Positions 1-10,439 of a stretch of 64,000 bases of DNA are shown piece by piece. Position 1 is the stretch's first letter; each line of letters opens with the position of its first letter. Source of the DNA: Berberis thunbergii. Lineage: Eukaryota; Streptophyta; Magnoliopsida; Ranunculales; Berberidaceae. The stretch spans positions 248,001 to 312,000 of the forward strand of contig QNQO01001176.1 of assembly GCA_003290165.1 (NCBI GenBank), given 5' to 3'. A model generated the notes under the pieces. The model was not told where the DNA came from, did not search any database, and saw nothing but the letters and a program-made list of their open reading frames with translations. The translations under genes and the position numbers were made by a program.

Positions 1-1739
1 TTTCTCTCAGGTTTAGGATGTCAATTGCTTGTCCTCTCTTTTGTTTGCAAATCAACCTCATAAGTATTAAGTTCTGTCTTCTTCCATTTATCTCTCCTTT
101 CTCTCTTAGTTTTCATTTGTCTCTGTTTGGTTAACCTGTCACGTGTTGAATATTTGTTGTCTTTAGATGATCCACTTCACATTTGTAACCCAATTTTAAA
201 CTGTTTTCTTTCTCCTATATTGTCGTTTGAGAGGTTTTTTGATGCATGTGGACTGTTACCTACACAACTAGATGAGTATTTCGATGTCCTTTGTTATTAA
301 GCTTGAAATACCATTTACTTTCATGATACTACATGTTTACCTTGCAGGCATTTTTTAAAGCTTGAAATACCATTTATTAAGCTTGAAAGATTAGCACAGC
401 TTAACTGATTGAGGTGGGAAGCATTATCGGGTAGCTTATACAGTGACCCTTATACCAAAATGTGCGTGGGAGATAGCAATTAGTCATAAATGAAGTATAA
501 AGTGCTCTTTGCATTTGAATCGCGTTAGACCAGGGTAGATTCATATCCATACCTTTGGGAAATCCAGTTGGTAGTAGCAGAGTCACAGGCAGTATCTATC
601 TATTATTTGATTCTCTTCCAGAAAGATTGTTACAGATACTGCATAGCCCCAATTTTGGGAAATAGTATGCTGTTGTATGCTATCAAGCACCAAAAGATTT
701 TAGAGGTGGTTAGAGTCCAAGCTTTCTATCAAAGTTTTGAATGTTAATTTGGAAGTGTTACCTTTTCTGTATCCTTGTATGCATTCACCATGTAATCATC
801 TGCTTCCCTTTCTCCCTTCCCTAAGCGGCCGAGGCTTATTCAGCCTTGTAGTGTGGCAATTCTGCATGATTCTTCTCAGATTCGAAGTAGTCAAGACTTT
901 TTGCTGCATAAATTGGCCGATACCTTTTCATTTCTTGCTGATTTTTTCTTTTTACAGTTAAAATTTTATCCCTAGGATATATAGAGCTTCCACCAATATT
1001 ACCAGTTCACGTTTGAGTACAAACCCCATTTTATTGTTAGTTTTGGATATCTTTTATTCTTTTCATTGGTAATCACTATTATCCCTTTCAGTATTAGTTT
1101 ACATAGAAAAAAAAATCTCTTTCATATGATCGTTTGATCTCTGGATATGCTAGTCATATTAAATATTGTAGCACGCTTGACACATGCACAGATTTTCATG
1201 ATCTCGTGAACATACTAAAGGTGAAAGATAATCAGTTTTATTGAGATATCTATTTGACTATTACAATGTCAGACTTACTGTGAACCTAGGTGAAATGTTA
1301 TAGATGATAGCTTAGTGGGTGGAGAAATAACCATAGAAGCATTCACATTTATTTGGTCCTGTAAAGGTGGCGAGTACAATGCTATCTCTTGCTGAGTTGT
1401 CTGACATACTGCCTGAAGCCTAGCACCATGCTCGATGCTCAGAAGGGTTAACAGGGGGCAGTGTTCTTATCTGTTGATCATATGCTTATGATAGAAATTG
1501 ATTTTTTGTTGGTACTGGTCCATTCTTCTTCTTTTCTCAGTTTCTTCTGGTGTTTTTCACGACAAAACCACCTTGTTCAACATTAGGCCAGAATCTGTTT
1601 ATTCTGACTGCATAAAGACTGTTAAATCACTATTAATTTGTTTTTAACTGCTTAACTTTATTTTTTCCTGTCACTCTTTAGTTTGATCCTTTCCCACTCT
1701 GGCTATAATACTATGTTTGATTTGTACATTATCACACAG
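1..1739. other. Non-coding: introns or upstream part of the acidic-protein gene
   Basis: I see no convincing exon here. The sequence is T-rich, typical of plant introns, and ends in a good splice acceptor (pyrimidine-rich tract then CACAG) directly before the coding exon at 1740. It is most simply intron sequence of a gene that starts left of the window. Confidence 0.5.
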
Positions 1740-1985
1740 GAAAACGTGGCACCAGGGTTGCAACTCCGATATGCACAGCAAACAAAAGACCAGGAAGGTT
1801 TTGAACCAGCAGAGGAGAATGGTGATGATTTCAACGAGGATGAGGAAGATGACGATGATGAAGTTGATGACAATGATGGAAAGGACGAGGTTTCAGCAAA
1901 GAGGAAGAGATCAAGTAAAGACGATGACTCTGACGATGATGATGATGATGGTGGGGATGACGATGAGAGACCAGCCAAGCGATAA
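1740..1985 (+). CDS. Last exon of an acidic, nuclear-type protein (partial)
   Basis: An open frame of 81 codons follows a strong acceptor (ACACAG at 1734-1739) and ends at TAA 1983-1985. The first ~25 residues are ordinary (ENVAPGLQLRYAQQTKDQEG). The rest is a long Asp/Glu tract broken by the basic patch AKRKRSSK, which resembles a nuclear localisation signal, and it ends in RPAKR. Such tails occur on histone chaperones, ANP32-like and prothymosin-like proteins. The family cannot be decided from this exon alone, and earlier exons lie outside the window or were not recognisable. The acidic repeats are GAT/GAC/GAA-rich, which also creates long antisense open frames that are not genes. Confidence 0.6.
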   Translation, partial: ENVAPGLQLRYAQQTKDQEGFEPAEENGDDFNEDEEDDDDEVDDNDGKDEVSAKRKRSSKDDDSDDDDDDGGDDDERPAKR

Positions 1986-2514
1986 TAGTGTTGGACTGAT
2001 TGGGTCGAGTACTGAACAAAAAAAAAACACTTAGATTGAGCACCGTTGAAGCCTCTTTCCTCACTCACATTGTAGAAAGAAATACTTTGATGGATTCTCT
2101 CATATGTTTTACTCTGTGTATTTCTTAGTTTTACTTTAAAGTACTTATTTGGGAACTGATGAAACTGTGGAAGAAAAGGCTTTCAGGTCCTGTGTAACGG
2201 TATGAACTTTAGGTGAGTCTGCAGTTGTGACTGTTGTTAGGTGTAGTTTAGCTTTTATGTTAATGAATTATGGTTCTGTATTTTCTTGCATCATTTTTTT
2301 TCCCTTCTGAATTTTAGTTATGGTTGATTAGTTGTGTTTGGCTGCAGTATGAATCACAATTTGAAGTTGATCAAGTCTTTGCACTGTTTTCTTAACCCCT
2401 CCTTTGTGTCAATGGGAAACTAGTGAATATGTGCTTGTGTCAATGGGATAATTTCGTTTGCAGATGTGTCATTCAATTTATTTTTACCATAGTACTAATG
2501 TCAATGGATAGAGA
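1986..2514. other. Probable 3' UTR and intergenic
   Basis: T-rich sequence after the stop at 1985. No canonical AATAAA was noticed. A near-repeat of 'gtgtcaatggga' occurs at about 2406 and 2437. No gene is recognisable. Confidence 0.35.
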
Positions 2515-2672
2515 AAGCTCTCCTCCCCTCCCCATTTTCTCCCTCCCTCTCCCCATTTTCCATCTTAGATAGAGAAGACCCCCTCCCTCTACCCCAAACA
2601 AAGCTCTCCCTCTCCACCCTCCCCATCATCGTCATCGACTCAAACGAAGGAGAAGAGAAGAAGCTCCAGAGG
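2515..2672 (+). promoter_or_regulatory. CT-rich 5' UTR-like tract
   Basis: Dense CTCCCTCTCCCC-type pyrimidine sequence, followed by purine-rich 'gaaggagaagagaagaag' and a GT-containing junction (AGAGGTTAG at about 2667). Plant leader exons and core promoters often look like this. It may be the untranslated first exon of the gene whose possible coding start is at 3586. This is inference from composition only. Confidence 0.3.
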
Positions 2673-3585
2673 TTAGAGCTTCAATTTTTTTTTTTTTTTT
2701 TTAATTTCAGCTTTCCATACCTCTCACCCTCATTGTTTAGGTTTAGGTTCGTCTTCGCTCTCACCCTCTATTTCGTTTTGTTGTTGATCGATCACGCGTT
2801 TGTACTTGAAATGCCTTTCGTTCTTTAGATGTTTCGATCGATTTTGACCTAATTTTAAAGAATTGCTTACATGCATTTGGGGAAACTCAACCTAAATCCT
2901 CCTTAAAAAATTTCATCGTTTTCCGTAGATAAATTTCAATTAAATCAATCACGTGACCAAAGTTGCATCTGTATGACTTATATTTTCATCATGTAACACA
3001 TAATGTTTGAATGTTTAGATATAGATTTTTTATATGCTTGCTCCTTTTGTTTTTGGTTAGGTATGGTACATTTGGTTTAACATGTATTTGTGTGATTCAT
3101 CAGTTTTGTATGAGTTTATTCACATAATTTGGTCATGTTTGGTGCAAGTATACAATACTTAATTGTTGGGGGATGCTACTTTTTTTACATCCACTTAAAA
3201 TATGTATAAGGCAACGAAGTAGTTATTTGTTCATTCAATCTGTCCGACAGTCGAGTATAAGTATGACTAATTTCACTTTATAATGCATTTAATCTCAGAA
3301 TTAGGCCTTTTGAGCTTATTTCGTCTAGTACAAAAATATAAGGATGTGGGGAGCTTATGTGAATGCTTTCCTTATTTCATATATGACAGAAGTCGAGATG
3401 TGGGAAACTTAGTTTGATCTACATCAAATCATGTACTAGTATTTTGTTGAGGCAAGGTATTTTAGGAGGCCATAAAAAGAAGTCCAAAGACAATTCAAAT
3501 GTTAGTTATATTGTTTTCTGGTTTCATCTTTAGTGCAGCACTTGTCATTCGCTTCTGTTACTCACCCTACCTTTCTATAGGCAAG

Positions 3586-3684
3586 TATGGTAGATTATGC
3601 AGACGGTGAGAGTTCTTCAGGACTAGAAGGTGACAATCAAGTTGCTTCAAACGTCAGTCTTTTGGCTCTAAATTTATCATCTGG
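3586..3684 (+). CDS. Possible first coding exon of an unrecognised gene
   Basis: After an acceptor-like CTATAG (3576-3581) an ATG opens 33 codons beginning MVDYADGESSSGLEG and ending before a GTAGGT donor at 3685. The composition (Asp, Ser, Glu) is plausible for a disordered N-terminus. No family was recognised and I could not find a following exon, so this may be a gene fragment. Confidence 0.25.
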
Positions 3685-5600
3685 TAGGTTGCTTCACCCT
3701 ACCTTATCATTAAGCTTGTTGGGCTTTTACAAAAGACAGATTGAAATTAGGAAATAAATGCTTTAAAAGGTATTGAAAGCTTGCACTTTGATGCTAGGTA
3801 GGAGTGGGATTAAAAAGAATGCTTCAAGGAAGCTATCTTCTTCAAAGGCTCGAACCTACATAAGATGGAAAATCTAACTCATTAGAAGATTGGCACATGT
3901 ATATTTTTGTGTTTTTGACTAAGAAATTTGTCTTGTGGTGACCAACTGTGTTATTCTTCTTTCTACTTTTGAAGCTTCCATTTATTGAATAAAAAAAGAA
4001 ATAGATCAATGCTTGTGAAGGTTTCATGTTTGAACCATTAATGTCTCATAAGTAGTCCATCAGTTGAATACTAGTTGAAGTTGTGGTCTCATGCAAACAA
4101 GATAGAGGTACCTTGACTTCTGGCCTGTCAAGAGCAAAATCAGGTGAACTGCCTCCATTCCTACAAAAAATTTATTTCAAAATTTGAAAGTACCGAAATA
4201 GAAAAGTACATTATTTCAACGATTTATTTCAAAATATTTTGTGTTTTTTTGTAAAATTTGGCAATTTTCTGTAAAACCAAAAAATTATGAAACAAATGAC
4301 ATTTTTTTGCCCAAAATATTTCGTTATTTTTTGTAAATTTCGATATTTTCGTGTAAAACCAAAAAATTGTGAAGAAAATTACTTTTACAGAGATACTTGT
4401 ACACCTTCATTTAATATAATTAATATGTATATTAAGTTAATATCCTTGTATCTTCATTTTCCGCATGTTCATATATGTTTGACATATTCTCAAAATCTTT
4501 ACATTTTTTCTACATATAATAAAATATTTTTTAAATCAAAAGAGCGAAATTACTTCGGCATATGAAATCACAATCCTTCCATATCACATTGAAACGATGT
4601 AGACAATAAATTACAATAATAGTTACATAATTTGTGCAACTGGCTATTTTAGAAACACAAATGACATCGTCTCGACTCAATGCATTTGCTGACCTACCAC
4701 TGTTGTTGGTCTCGTCCTATGCGATAACGATTTCTTTCTTTAGTACCCAATTGTGTTTGTCTGGCCTATGGAGGCTCAGAAAGCTGCTAATCAAGTGAAG
4801 CTCGGTTTTGCTTGCACACATTGACGGGGATCACCTCACACTTTTGAATGTATATCATAAGTACAAACAAATGTATGTGAATCATCGGGCGTGCTAGATC
4901 GAAAATCGAATATACTGCACAACCGCACGTGAACACAACCAGACAAATCAACTTTTGGCACATTACATGCGTAACATATACTAGTTTCAAAATAATGTAA
5001 GGGTATGCATCATATCCCGCAATACCAATCTTGGCCCTTTTTGTCGGTATCATTTTGGAATTTATCAAACCCATCCTGATCTAAAGTGGGACGAGATTGT
5101 GATGAAGATTTTCAATCTTGCCAATTCCGTCCCAAATTTTTTATTTAATATTTTATTATTATTTAATTGAGTATGACTTGATTTTGATGCTATTGATTAT
5201 CATGTACTTACAGACTTATAGTATTAACTATTTTTGGCTTAATTATTGATGCAGTTAAAACTTGAATCATGTAGGATTATGTTGTTGAATAATATTTGTT
5301 GTAAATTTTAGATTTTAATAAATTTGTGTTTTTAGTACCATATAATCCCATTCTGAGCTTGTTTGGGATATCCCGTTCCAAAGATAAAGCAACGAGATGA
5401 GATAGGATGAAGTGTTCATCCCTAAAATAATTCACTAAAGAAGATGGAGACAGTGTTTTGGGGTCTAATTAAAGAACATTATGGTATGCCATCTAATTTA
5501 GTGTTGTTCCTAAAATTTCTTATTTCCATTGGTTTAGCCCATCTTAACCCACCCATAAATAGCTGGTTTGCTTGGCATTTAAAGAGGAACATACCCGTCT
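3685..5600. other. No gene seen; AT-rich, with a short tandem duplication at about 4250-4385
   Basis: No supported coding exon. Within it, about 4271-4286 and 4353-4368 share 'gtaaaaccaaaaaatt' at an ~82-base spacing, with similar flanks (poly-T plus 'gtaaa'), indicating a decayed tandem duplication. Confidence 0.4.
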
Positions 5601-5604
5601 AAGT

Positions 5605-5820
5605 GTCGGAGGGAAATGGCGAGGAAAATAGCAAGGGACCCACAGGGGGAGGGGGGGGGGGGAGGGAGCGGTGGAGTAGGGGAGGGACAGACCATCTCTC
5701 GTGAAATGCGTGCTTGAATTTTCAATACATGCACTCTGGAGATTCAAACACGCATCCCAAGGGATGAACGACCCTCCTCCTGTGGGGTCCCTCGCTGTTG
5801 TCCTCGCAATTTCCTCTGAC
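5605..5820. mobile_element. GC-rich snap-back element (MITE-like), diverged copy
   Basis: The two ends are inverted copies: GTCGGAGGGAAATGGCGAGG on the left against the complement of the right end, GTCAGAGGAAATTGCGAGG. Both arms continue inward through AGGGACCCACAGG. The left arm contains a run of about a dozen G (5649-5661). It belongs to the family described at 5847, 6046, 20312, 20532 and 62866. I found no clear 9-bp target duplication for this copy. Confidence 0.55.
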
Positions 5821-5837
5821 AATTATAATTTTTCAAT

Positions 5838-5846
5838 AATTAATCA
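5838..5846 (+). repeat. 9-bp target-site duplication, copy 1 (AATTAATCA)
   Basis: Matches AATTAATTA at 6037-6045 and 6210-6218 in 8 of 9 positions. The three copies bracket two adjacent MITEs. Confidence 0.55.
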
Positions 5847-6036
5847 GGAGTGAGGCTAGAGAGCGAGGAAATGGGCGAGGAAATGAGCGAGGAGAGGGAC
5901 GTGGCAGGGTGGGAGCCGTCCATCCCGCTCGGAATGAGTTTCACAATTTTTTGTGCGTGCATTTCGAGCGGGGTGGATGGCTCCCACCCCACCACGTCCC
6001 TCTCCTCGCTGGTTTCTTCGACATTTAGAATTCCCC
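5847..6036. mobile_element. Snap-back MITE, 190 bp, probably Mutator-type
   Basis: An almost complete foldback. The left arm (GCGAGGAAATGAGCGAGGAG, then 'gggacgtggcagggtggga') is mirrored by the right arm ending TTTCTTCGACATTTAGAATTCCCC. The loop is near 5945-5965. The length matches the 189 bp copy at 20532. It is flanked by AATTAATCA and AATTAATTA. Non-coding. Confidence 0.7.
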
Positions 6037-6045
6037 AATTAATTA
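6037..6045 (+). repeat. Shared 9-bp target duplication (AATTAATTA)
   Basis: Serves as the right flank of the 5847-6036 element and the left flank of the 6046-6209 element. Confidence 0.6.
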
Positions 6046-6209
6046 TGAGCTGTTCTATACAACGAGGAAACGAGCGAGGAAAGGGAGGTGGCGGGGTGGG
6101 AGCCGTTCACCTCTTTCGAGATGTGAGCACAAAAATCGAAGGTACGTATCCCAAGAGAAATGAACAGCTCCCTCCCCTCGCTCGTTTCCTCGCCATTTAC
6201 AATTTCTGT
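6046..6209. mobile_element. Snap-back MITE, 164 bp
   Basis: The left arm CGAGGAAACGAGCGAGGAAA is the complement of the right arm 'tcccctcgctcgtttcctcg', with GGGAGGTGGCGGGG/CTCCCTCCCC pairing inside. It is flanked exactly by AATTAATTA on both sides (6037-6045, 6210-6218). Same family as its neighbour, inserted directly beside it. Confidence 0.7.
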
Positions 6210-6218
6210 AATTAATTA

Positions 6219-6796
6219 CGCGATCGGAGCGAAAATCAAAAACTCTTGCACATATAAGTCCTGTGTGTCCGGTTTACAAATTCAAAATCAATGCCTCACT
6301 CACTCTTTCACTCTCTCGTTCTCTCTTTCGAGTTCAAATATGATTATGGTTCATGTTCGCTAACTCTATTAGTGTTATATCGAGAAATTTTCAGTTAGTT
6401 GAATCTATTGAACATGTTGCTATCTCAAGAATACAATTTATTGGAAAAAAAAAAGTGCGAAGTATTTCTTAGCTATCTTAAATTGTTTATGGATAGCTAG
6501 AGCAAGGTTGGTTGATCTAATGAATTAGAGTTTAAACTAGTGAAGAACTTTGATTGTAAGAAAGAAGAAGTACTACTGACAACTCATCGAATTATATTTT
6601 AACAAAGACGGGCTCGCTGTATTTGTCAGTTGAATAAGTTGTTTTAATGGTTCCCAAGATTTGATGGATAGTCGAGATTTTGACAGTTGTTTGCTTTTTT
6701 ATGCAGTTAGATTCATAATTAATGCTTATGGATGTTAAATCAAAGCGAATTTGACATTTGAAGTTTATGTATACATGTTATTGATTGGCTTCGTTT
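6219..6796. other. No gene seen
   Basis: AT-rich sequence with no recognisable exon or repeat. Confidence 0.4.
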
Positions 6797-6811
6797 GATC
6801 CTTATATCTTG
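6797..6811 (+). repeat. Target-site duplication, left copy (GATCCTTATATCTTG)
   Basis: The same 15 bases (17 if the following TT is counted) occur at 9186-9200, on the other side of the LINE-derived insertion. This is what target-primed reverse transcription leaves. Confidence 0.9.
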
Positions 6812-7014
6812 TTTTTTTTTTTTTTTTTTTTTTGAAATTGGGATGGTGCCCCATTTTATTCATTTAAAAATCAAGACGCCCGAAGGCTACATGACTGACC
6901 CTATAGGGTTAACTAAAAGGCCGAAACAAAATCTCACAAAAGATAAGATTCACCAAAAACAAACCTAGACAAAGAACTCAGTCTTTATACCTATAGTTTT
7001 CTTTCCTAGTTCTA

Positions 7015-8778
7015 TTAGATTTTCGGGGACAACTGCTGATAACTTTGGTGTAACGTCTCATCTTTTTTTTCTGACATAGCTCCTAAATCCCAATCACTTT
7101 TTGCTGCCTGTGGACCTAGCTCAGCTTCTGAGTTGACTTCATCACTATCCTCGCTAGTCATTTCGAGTGTATCGATTTTCGGCAGTCGAAGTTGCCCATT
7201 TTCTTTGAGGAGAGATATAGCCTTATTCAAGTTGTCGCTGATTCGTTGATAATCCGGGGAATTTTTGATACCGTATTTGTCAAAACGTCTCTTGAATCCG
7301 ATCACAGCCTGAAGATCATCATTGTTCTCTGGGGTGATACAGAGCGCTGCCATGGAGCCAGGAGCCGGGTTGAGGCAAGCCGCATCCTCGGCCTTGGTGC
7401 GGGGCGCTGGTTGGGGCGAGGCCATGGCCTCTGTCTTGATGTTTGCATCCCTCGGCCTCCCTGAATCGGCATGCATCACTTTATCGCTTGCCGTGTCTCG
7501 CGGCGCTACCACAAGAATATGCTTAGCAAGGTGATTGCTAGTGTCTCCTGAGTTGACAATATCCTCCTGTAGCAACGACTGTGCTTGTGGACCAATCACA
7601 TTCTCAATCTCCGAAACTGTATACCCTGCCTCCAAGAGGCAATCCTCTGTAGATTCTGGTACAACCGCGGCACTGTCAAGAGCCATTGCCGTATACACTA
7701 GCGGCTTTCCTCTTGAGCACCCTCATTTTCATCGATATTCTCGATAAGTGACTCGAATTTGTTTGACAACACCACCGTTGCCGGAGCGGTGGCCACTGGC
7801 ATCTTATCCCCAAATTCCTCGCTAATCTCCACACCCGTGTCATTTTTTACACCACTCGTACCCACCTCTTGGATGAGTAATTTTTCCTTTTGGGTAACTG
7901 GTATGAATTGTTGCTTGACAGTATTGGTTTTGACTTTTTGGTTGACTGCCTGCGCTGCTTGACCTAGGTCAGAAGCTTTTCCATCGCCCTTTAGGCCCAA
8001 CTTTTTTCTACAAAAATCCTCCTGATGTCCTATCAAGGAGCAAAAATCACAGTATTTGAAGCCTGAATATTCTATCTTCTGTCAAAAGCCCCTATTATTA
8101 GCTCTGTCAATCCAAACTCTAGTTGGTAATTTCTCTGCCAAAGTCATCTCCACGCAAACACGGGCAAAAACCCGGGCGCGATAGGCATCGAGTATGATCA
8201 TCCATCCGCAAGAAACCACCAAAAGAATTCACAATTGCTTTTAAAATAGGGGGATGAAATAAATGCAATGGTAAGTTAGGAAGCTTTACCCACAATGGCA
8301 CCGATATCGGGTCCTCCTTCAAACTGAAACCATTATGCCAACGGAATGCTTTGAACCGAACTCCACGAATCAAAAAGGAGTCTCTCGATAGAACTTTCTT
8401 GGCTTCCACCTCGGATTGAAGTCGAACTAACACATGCCGTTGATTCAGTAAACCAAGCGAAAAATCTCCTAGAATTCCCCAAGTTCTGTGAATCGAATCT
8501 CGGATATCTTCCAGTGTTGGTCGATAGCTAGAGAACTTCAGAACAATCACATGTTTTTCCATGAAGGCTTCGCCACGTACTTCGTCCGTGGCCGTAAGCC
8601 CAATTGCTGGCGCTCCCTCTTTACGAAAACGAGTTCCTTCTACCTGATCCTCCGCAACTTCGTCCACCAAGATTTTACCCAAAATCTGGGCAAAAGAGGG
8701 TTTACTCGTTCCCTCCTTACCAGATCCCCCCGCTGTGGAGGGAGGGATGTTGGCCGGCGGCGCCGCCATCGCAACCAA
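7015..8778 (-). pseudogene. LINE ORF1 (DUF4283 RNA-binding type, zinc knuckle), frameshifted
   Basis: Reads from ATG 8778 to a stop at 7015-7017 in three frames. The first (8778-8119) holds a DUF4283-type domain, with KPSFAQILGKIL near the start and a core around VIVLKFSSYRPTLEDIRDS; it breaks after SRPGF. The second (about 8110-7698) contains the zinc knuckle CDFCSLIGHQEDFC (CX2CX4HX4C, about 8060-8020), and is preceded by a TGA where the related copy has Trp. The third (7698-7015) is an acidic C-terminal tail containing DSDEVNSEAELGPQ. ORF1 proteins of plant L1 elements coat the element RNA. At least two frameshifts and a TGA make this copy non-functional. It is very close to ORF1 at 33.3-35.4 kb. 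Confidence 0.85.
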
Positions 8779-8829
8779 AGGACGGCGTATCTAGTCCTGC
8801 ATCGAGCGTCAACCTCGCCGGAGACAGAG

Positions 8830-9185
8830 ATATCGCCTGAGAGAGCCCTCGCCTACAGATCTCTCCGGAAAGAGAGCTCGCCGGAGAGAGAGCTTGAGAG
8901 AGCTCGCCTGAGAGACAGAGAGCTCGCCTGAGAGACAGAGAGCTCGCCTGATAGGGCCCAGATCTCGACAAAACCTGCTCGACAGATCTGCTCGTCGACA
9001 GATCTGCTGCTCGACCTGCTGTCTCGGCCTGCTCGCGAAACGTGCTCGACAGATCTGCTGCTCGACAGATCTCTGCGGCGCGACAGATCTTGATGGCCTT
9101 CTGTTTCGCCTGCGCTATCTCTCGCCTTCTCTCGCTATCTCTCGCCTTCTCTCGCCTCCACCAGCGAATCTCTATCTCTATTATC
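8830..9185 (-). repeat. 5' leader of the half-LINE, built of short tandem repeats
   Basis: Repeats of AGAGAGCTCGCCTGAGAGAC (8868-8950), then repeats of CTCGACAGATCTGCT (about 8965-9095), then 'tctcgctatctctcgccttc' repeats up to the target duplication. AGCTC, GTCGAC and AGATCT make it locally palindromic. LINE 5' UTRs often carry tandem promoter-like units; that role here is inference. Confidence 0.6.
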
Positions 9186-9200
9186 GATCCTTATATCTTG
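9186..9200 (+). repeat. Target-site duplication, right copy
   Basis: Identical to 6797-6811 and followed by TT, matching the junction bases. Confidence 0.9.
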
Positions 9201-9369
9201 TTATTATTGTATATCTTGATATACTTCATTGATTACTACTCAGCATTCATTTTCGTAAACATTAATTTACTCAAAGTTTCTGTTTTGCTGTTGTTTTGTA
9301 TAAGTAACAAGTTTTACACTTCTGTGCTATTTTCTATAATTCTTTTGTAGTTTTATTTTCTCGAAACTT

Positions 9370-9501
9370 ATAACTACGATGCTGGGGTATTGTTCGTGAA
9401 AGGCAGAGGTATGGTTCATTGACGGAATTAAGCGGAAAAAAGTGCCAGCAACTAAGCAAGGGCAATTCTTAAAGTTTTCAGCCTTGCGACAATACTCACA
9501 G
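9370..9501 (-). repeat. 18S-rRNA-like repeat, copy 1
   Basis: Read on the minus strand, it contains a near match to the conserved 18S segment around GTCGCAAGGCTGAAA, then jumps over roughly 150 rRNA bases to a segment like 'cttagttg.tgg...ttaattccgt.aa.gaac...acctc.gcc'. It is diverged and too short for an rRNA gene. Its two relatives are at 9664 and 10179. Recognition is from memory of 18S rRNA. Confidence 0.5.
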
Positions 9502-9663
9502 TTTTAGGTTATTTATTTATTTATTATTATGTATTTTATTAGTTGCTTTCTTTTGTGTTTTAATGATATTTTATATTTCACTGCTTAAGATTGACTTCAG
9601 AGAGTTTTTGTATAAATATTTTATTTTCTATGATTCATTTTTCGTTTTGTTTTCTTGAAATGT

Positions 9664-9800
9664 ATAACTAGCATGTTGAGATATTGTCGCTAAAGGCAGA
9701 GTTATGGGTCTTTGATCGTTTGACGGAATTAAGCAGGAAAGTGCCACCAACTATAAAGGGCATCTCCTAAAGTTTTCAGCCTTGCGGCAATATTTGCAGC
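9664..9800 (-). repeat. 18S-rRNA-like repeat, copy 2
   Basis: Same composite as copy 1 with the same internal deletion. This copy keeps 'gtgccaccaacta' and 'gggtctttgatcgttt', closest of the three to antisense 18S (GGTCTCGTTCGTTAACGG). Confidence 0.5.
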
Positions 9801-10178
9801 TTAAGGACATTTCTTTATTTATATAAGTTATTAATTGATTTATTTTATGTTTAAAATATGATTTATCTTTTTTATATTTCAAATGGAGTTATATATATTT
9901 TACTGCCTAAGATTTGTTTTCATAATGGTTTCACTTTAAGGTTTTTTTAATTGTGCACTTTCTCAAGTTATGACAAGCTTTACATTAATTTTGCAATGTT
10001 CATGTATAGTTTCATTATAGTTTGTATATAGCTTGATGTATTTTTCATAATTTAAGATTCATTTTTTTAAGTATCTAATTATTTGAAGTTTCTTGTATGT
10101 TGTTTTGTAGAAATAACAAGATTTGCTAGTCTATTTAATTTTCTATCATTCATTTTCTGTTTTATTTTCTTGAAATTT

Positions 10179-10313
10179 ATAACTAGCATGTTGAGATATC
10201 GTCAAATGCTGAAGTATGGGTCATTGACGGAATTAACCGAAAGGAGTGCCACAAGCTAGAAAAGGGTATTTCTTAAAATTTTCAGCCTTGCAACAATATA
10301 TCACAATTTAAGG
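10179..10313 (-). repeat. 18S-rRNA-like repeat, copy 3
   Basis: Third copy, containing 'gacggaattaacc' and 'ttcagccttgcaacaat'. The preceding ~50 bases ('attcattttctgttttattttc' type) are shared with copies 1 and 2, so the repeating unit is larger than the rRNA-like core. Confidence 0.5.
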
Positions 10314-10439
10314 TTGTATTTTTGTAATGTATTTTCTTGCTTGCTTTCTTTTGTGTTTTAAACTTTTAATGATATTTGTAGTTTGACACAATTTATGTTT
10401 TATTGAACAACTTCTTTTTTTTTTTTTTTTGGATTTTTG

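Larger units (their letters stand above)
6812..9185 (-). mobile_element. ORF1-only LINE-derived retroelement ('half-LINE'), 2.37 kb
   Basis: A complete insertion on the minus strand. It has a perfect 15-17 bp target-site duplication, a 22-base poly(A) tail (read as T at 6812-6833), a 3' tail, an ORF1 related to that of the LINE at 32.9-40.4 kb, and a repeat-rich 5' leader. The whole endonuclease/reverse transcriptase/RNase H ORF2 is absent: ORF1 runs straight into the 3' tail. Its 3' tail (ending, on the minus strand, in a 'gaataaaatggggcac' type sequence before the A-run) differs from that of the full-length relative. The 5' end is therefore not simply truncated, as usual for LINE fragments; ORF2 is missing from the middle. 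It probably moved in trans. Confidence 0.85.

Noticed and set aside
1703..2068. Long antisense Ser-rich open frame opposite the acidic exon
   Set aside because: It is the complement of GAT/GAC/GAA runs (Ser/Ser/Phe). The sense frame follows a splice acceptor and ends in an NLS-like tail.
5605..6209. GC-rich hairpins as transcription terminators
   Set aside because: Arms of 60-90 bases, 9-bp flanking duplications and dispersed copies show they are transposons, and the genome is eukaryotic.
7192..7747. Plus-strand open frames inside the half-LINE
   Set aside because: Shadows of the minus-strand ORF1, which has a recognised domain and zinc knuckle.
9364..10313. Functional rRNA gene
   Set aside because: Only two short conserved 18S blocks per copy, with a large deletion and many differences. 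It cannot be a working rRNA.
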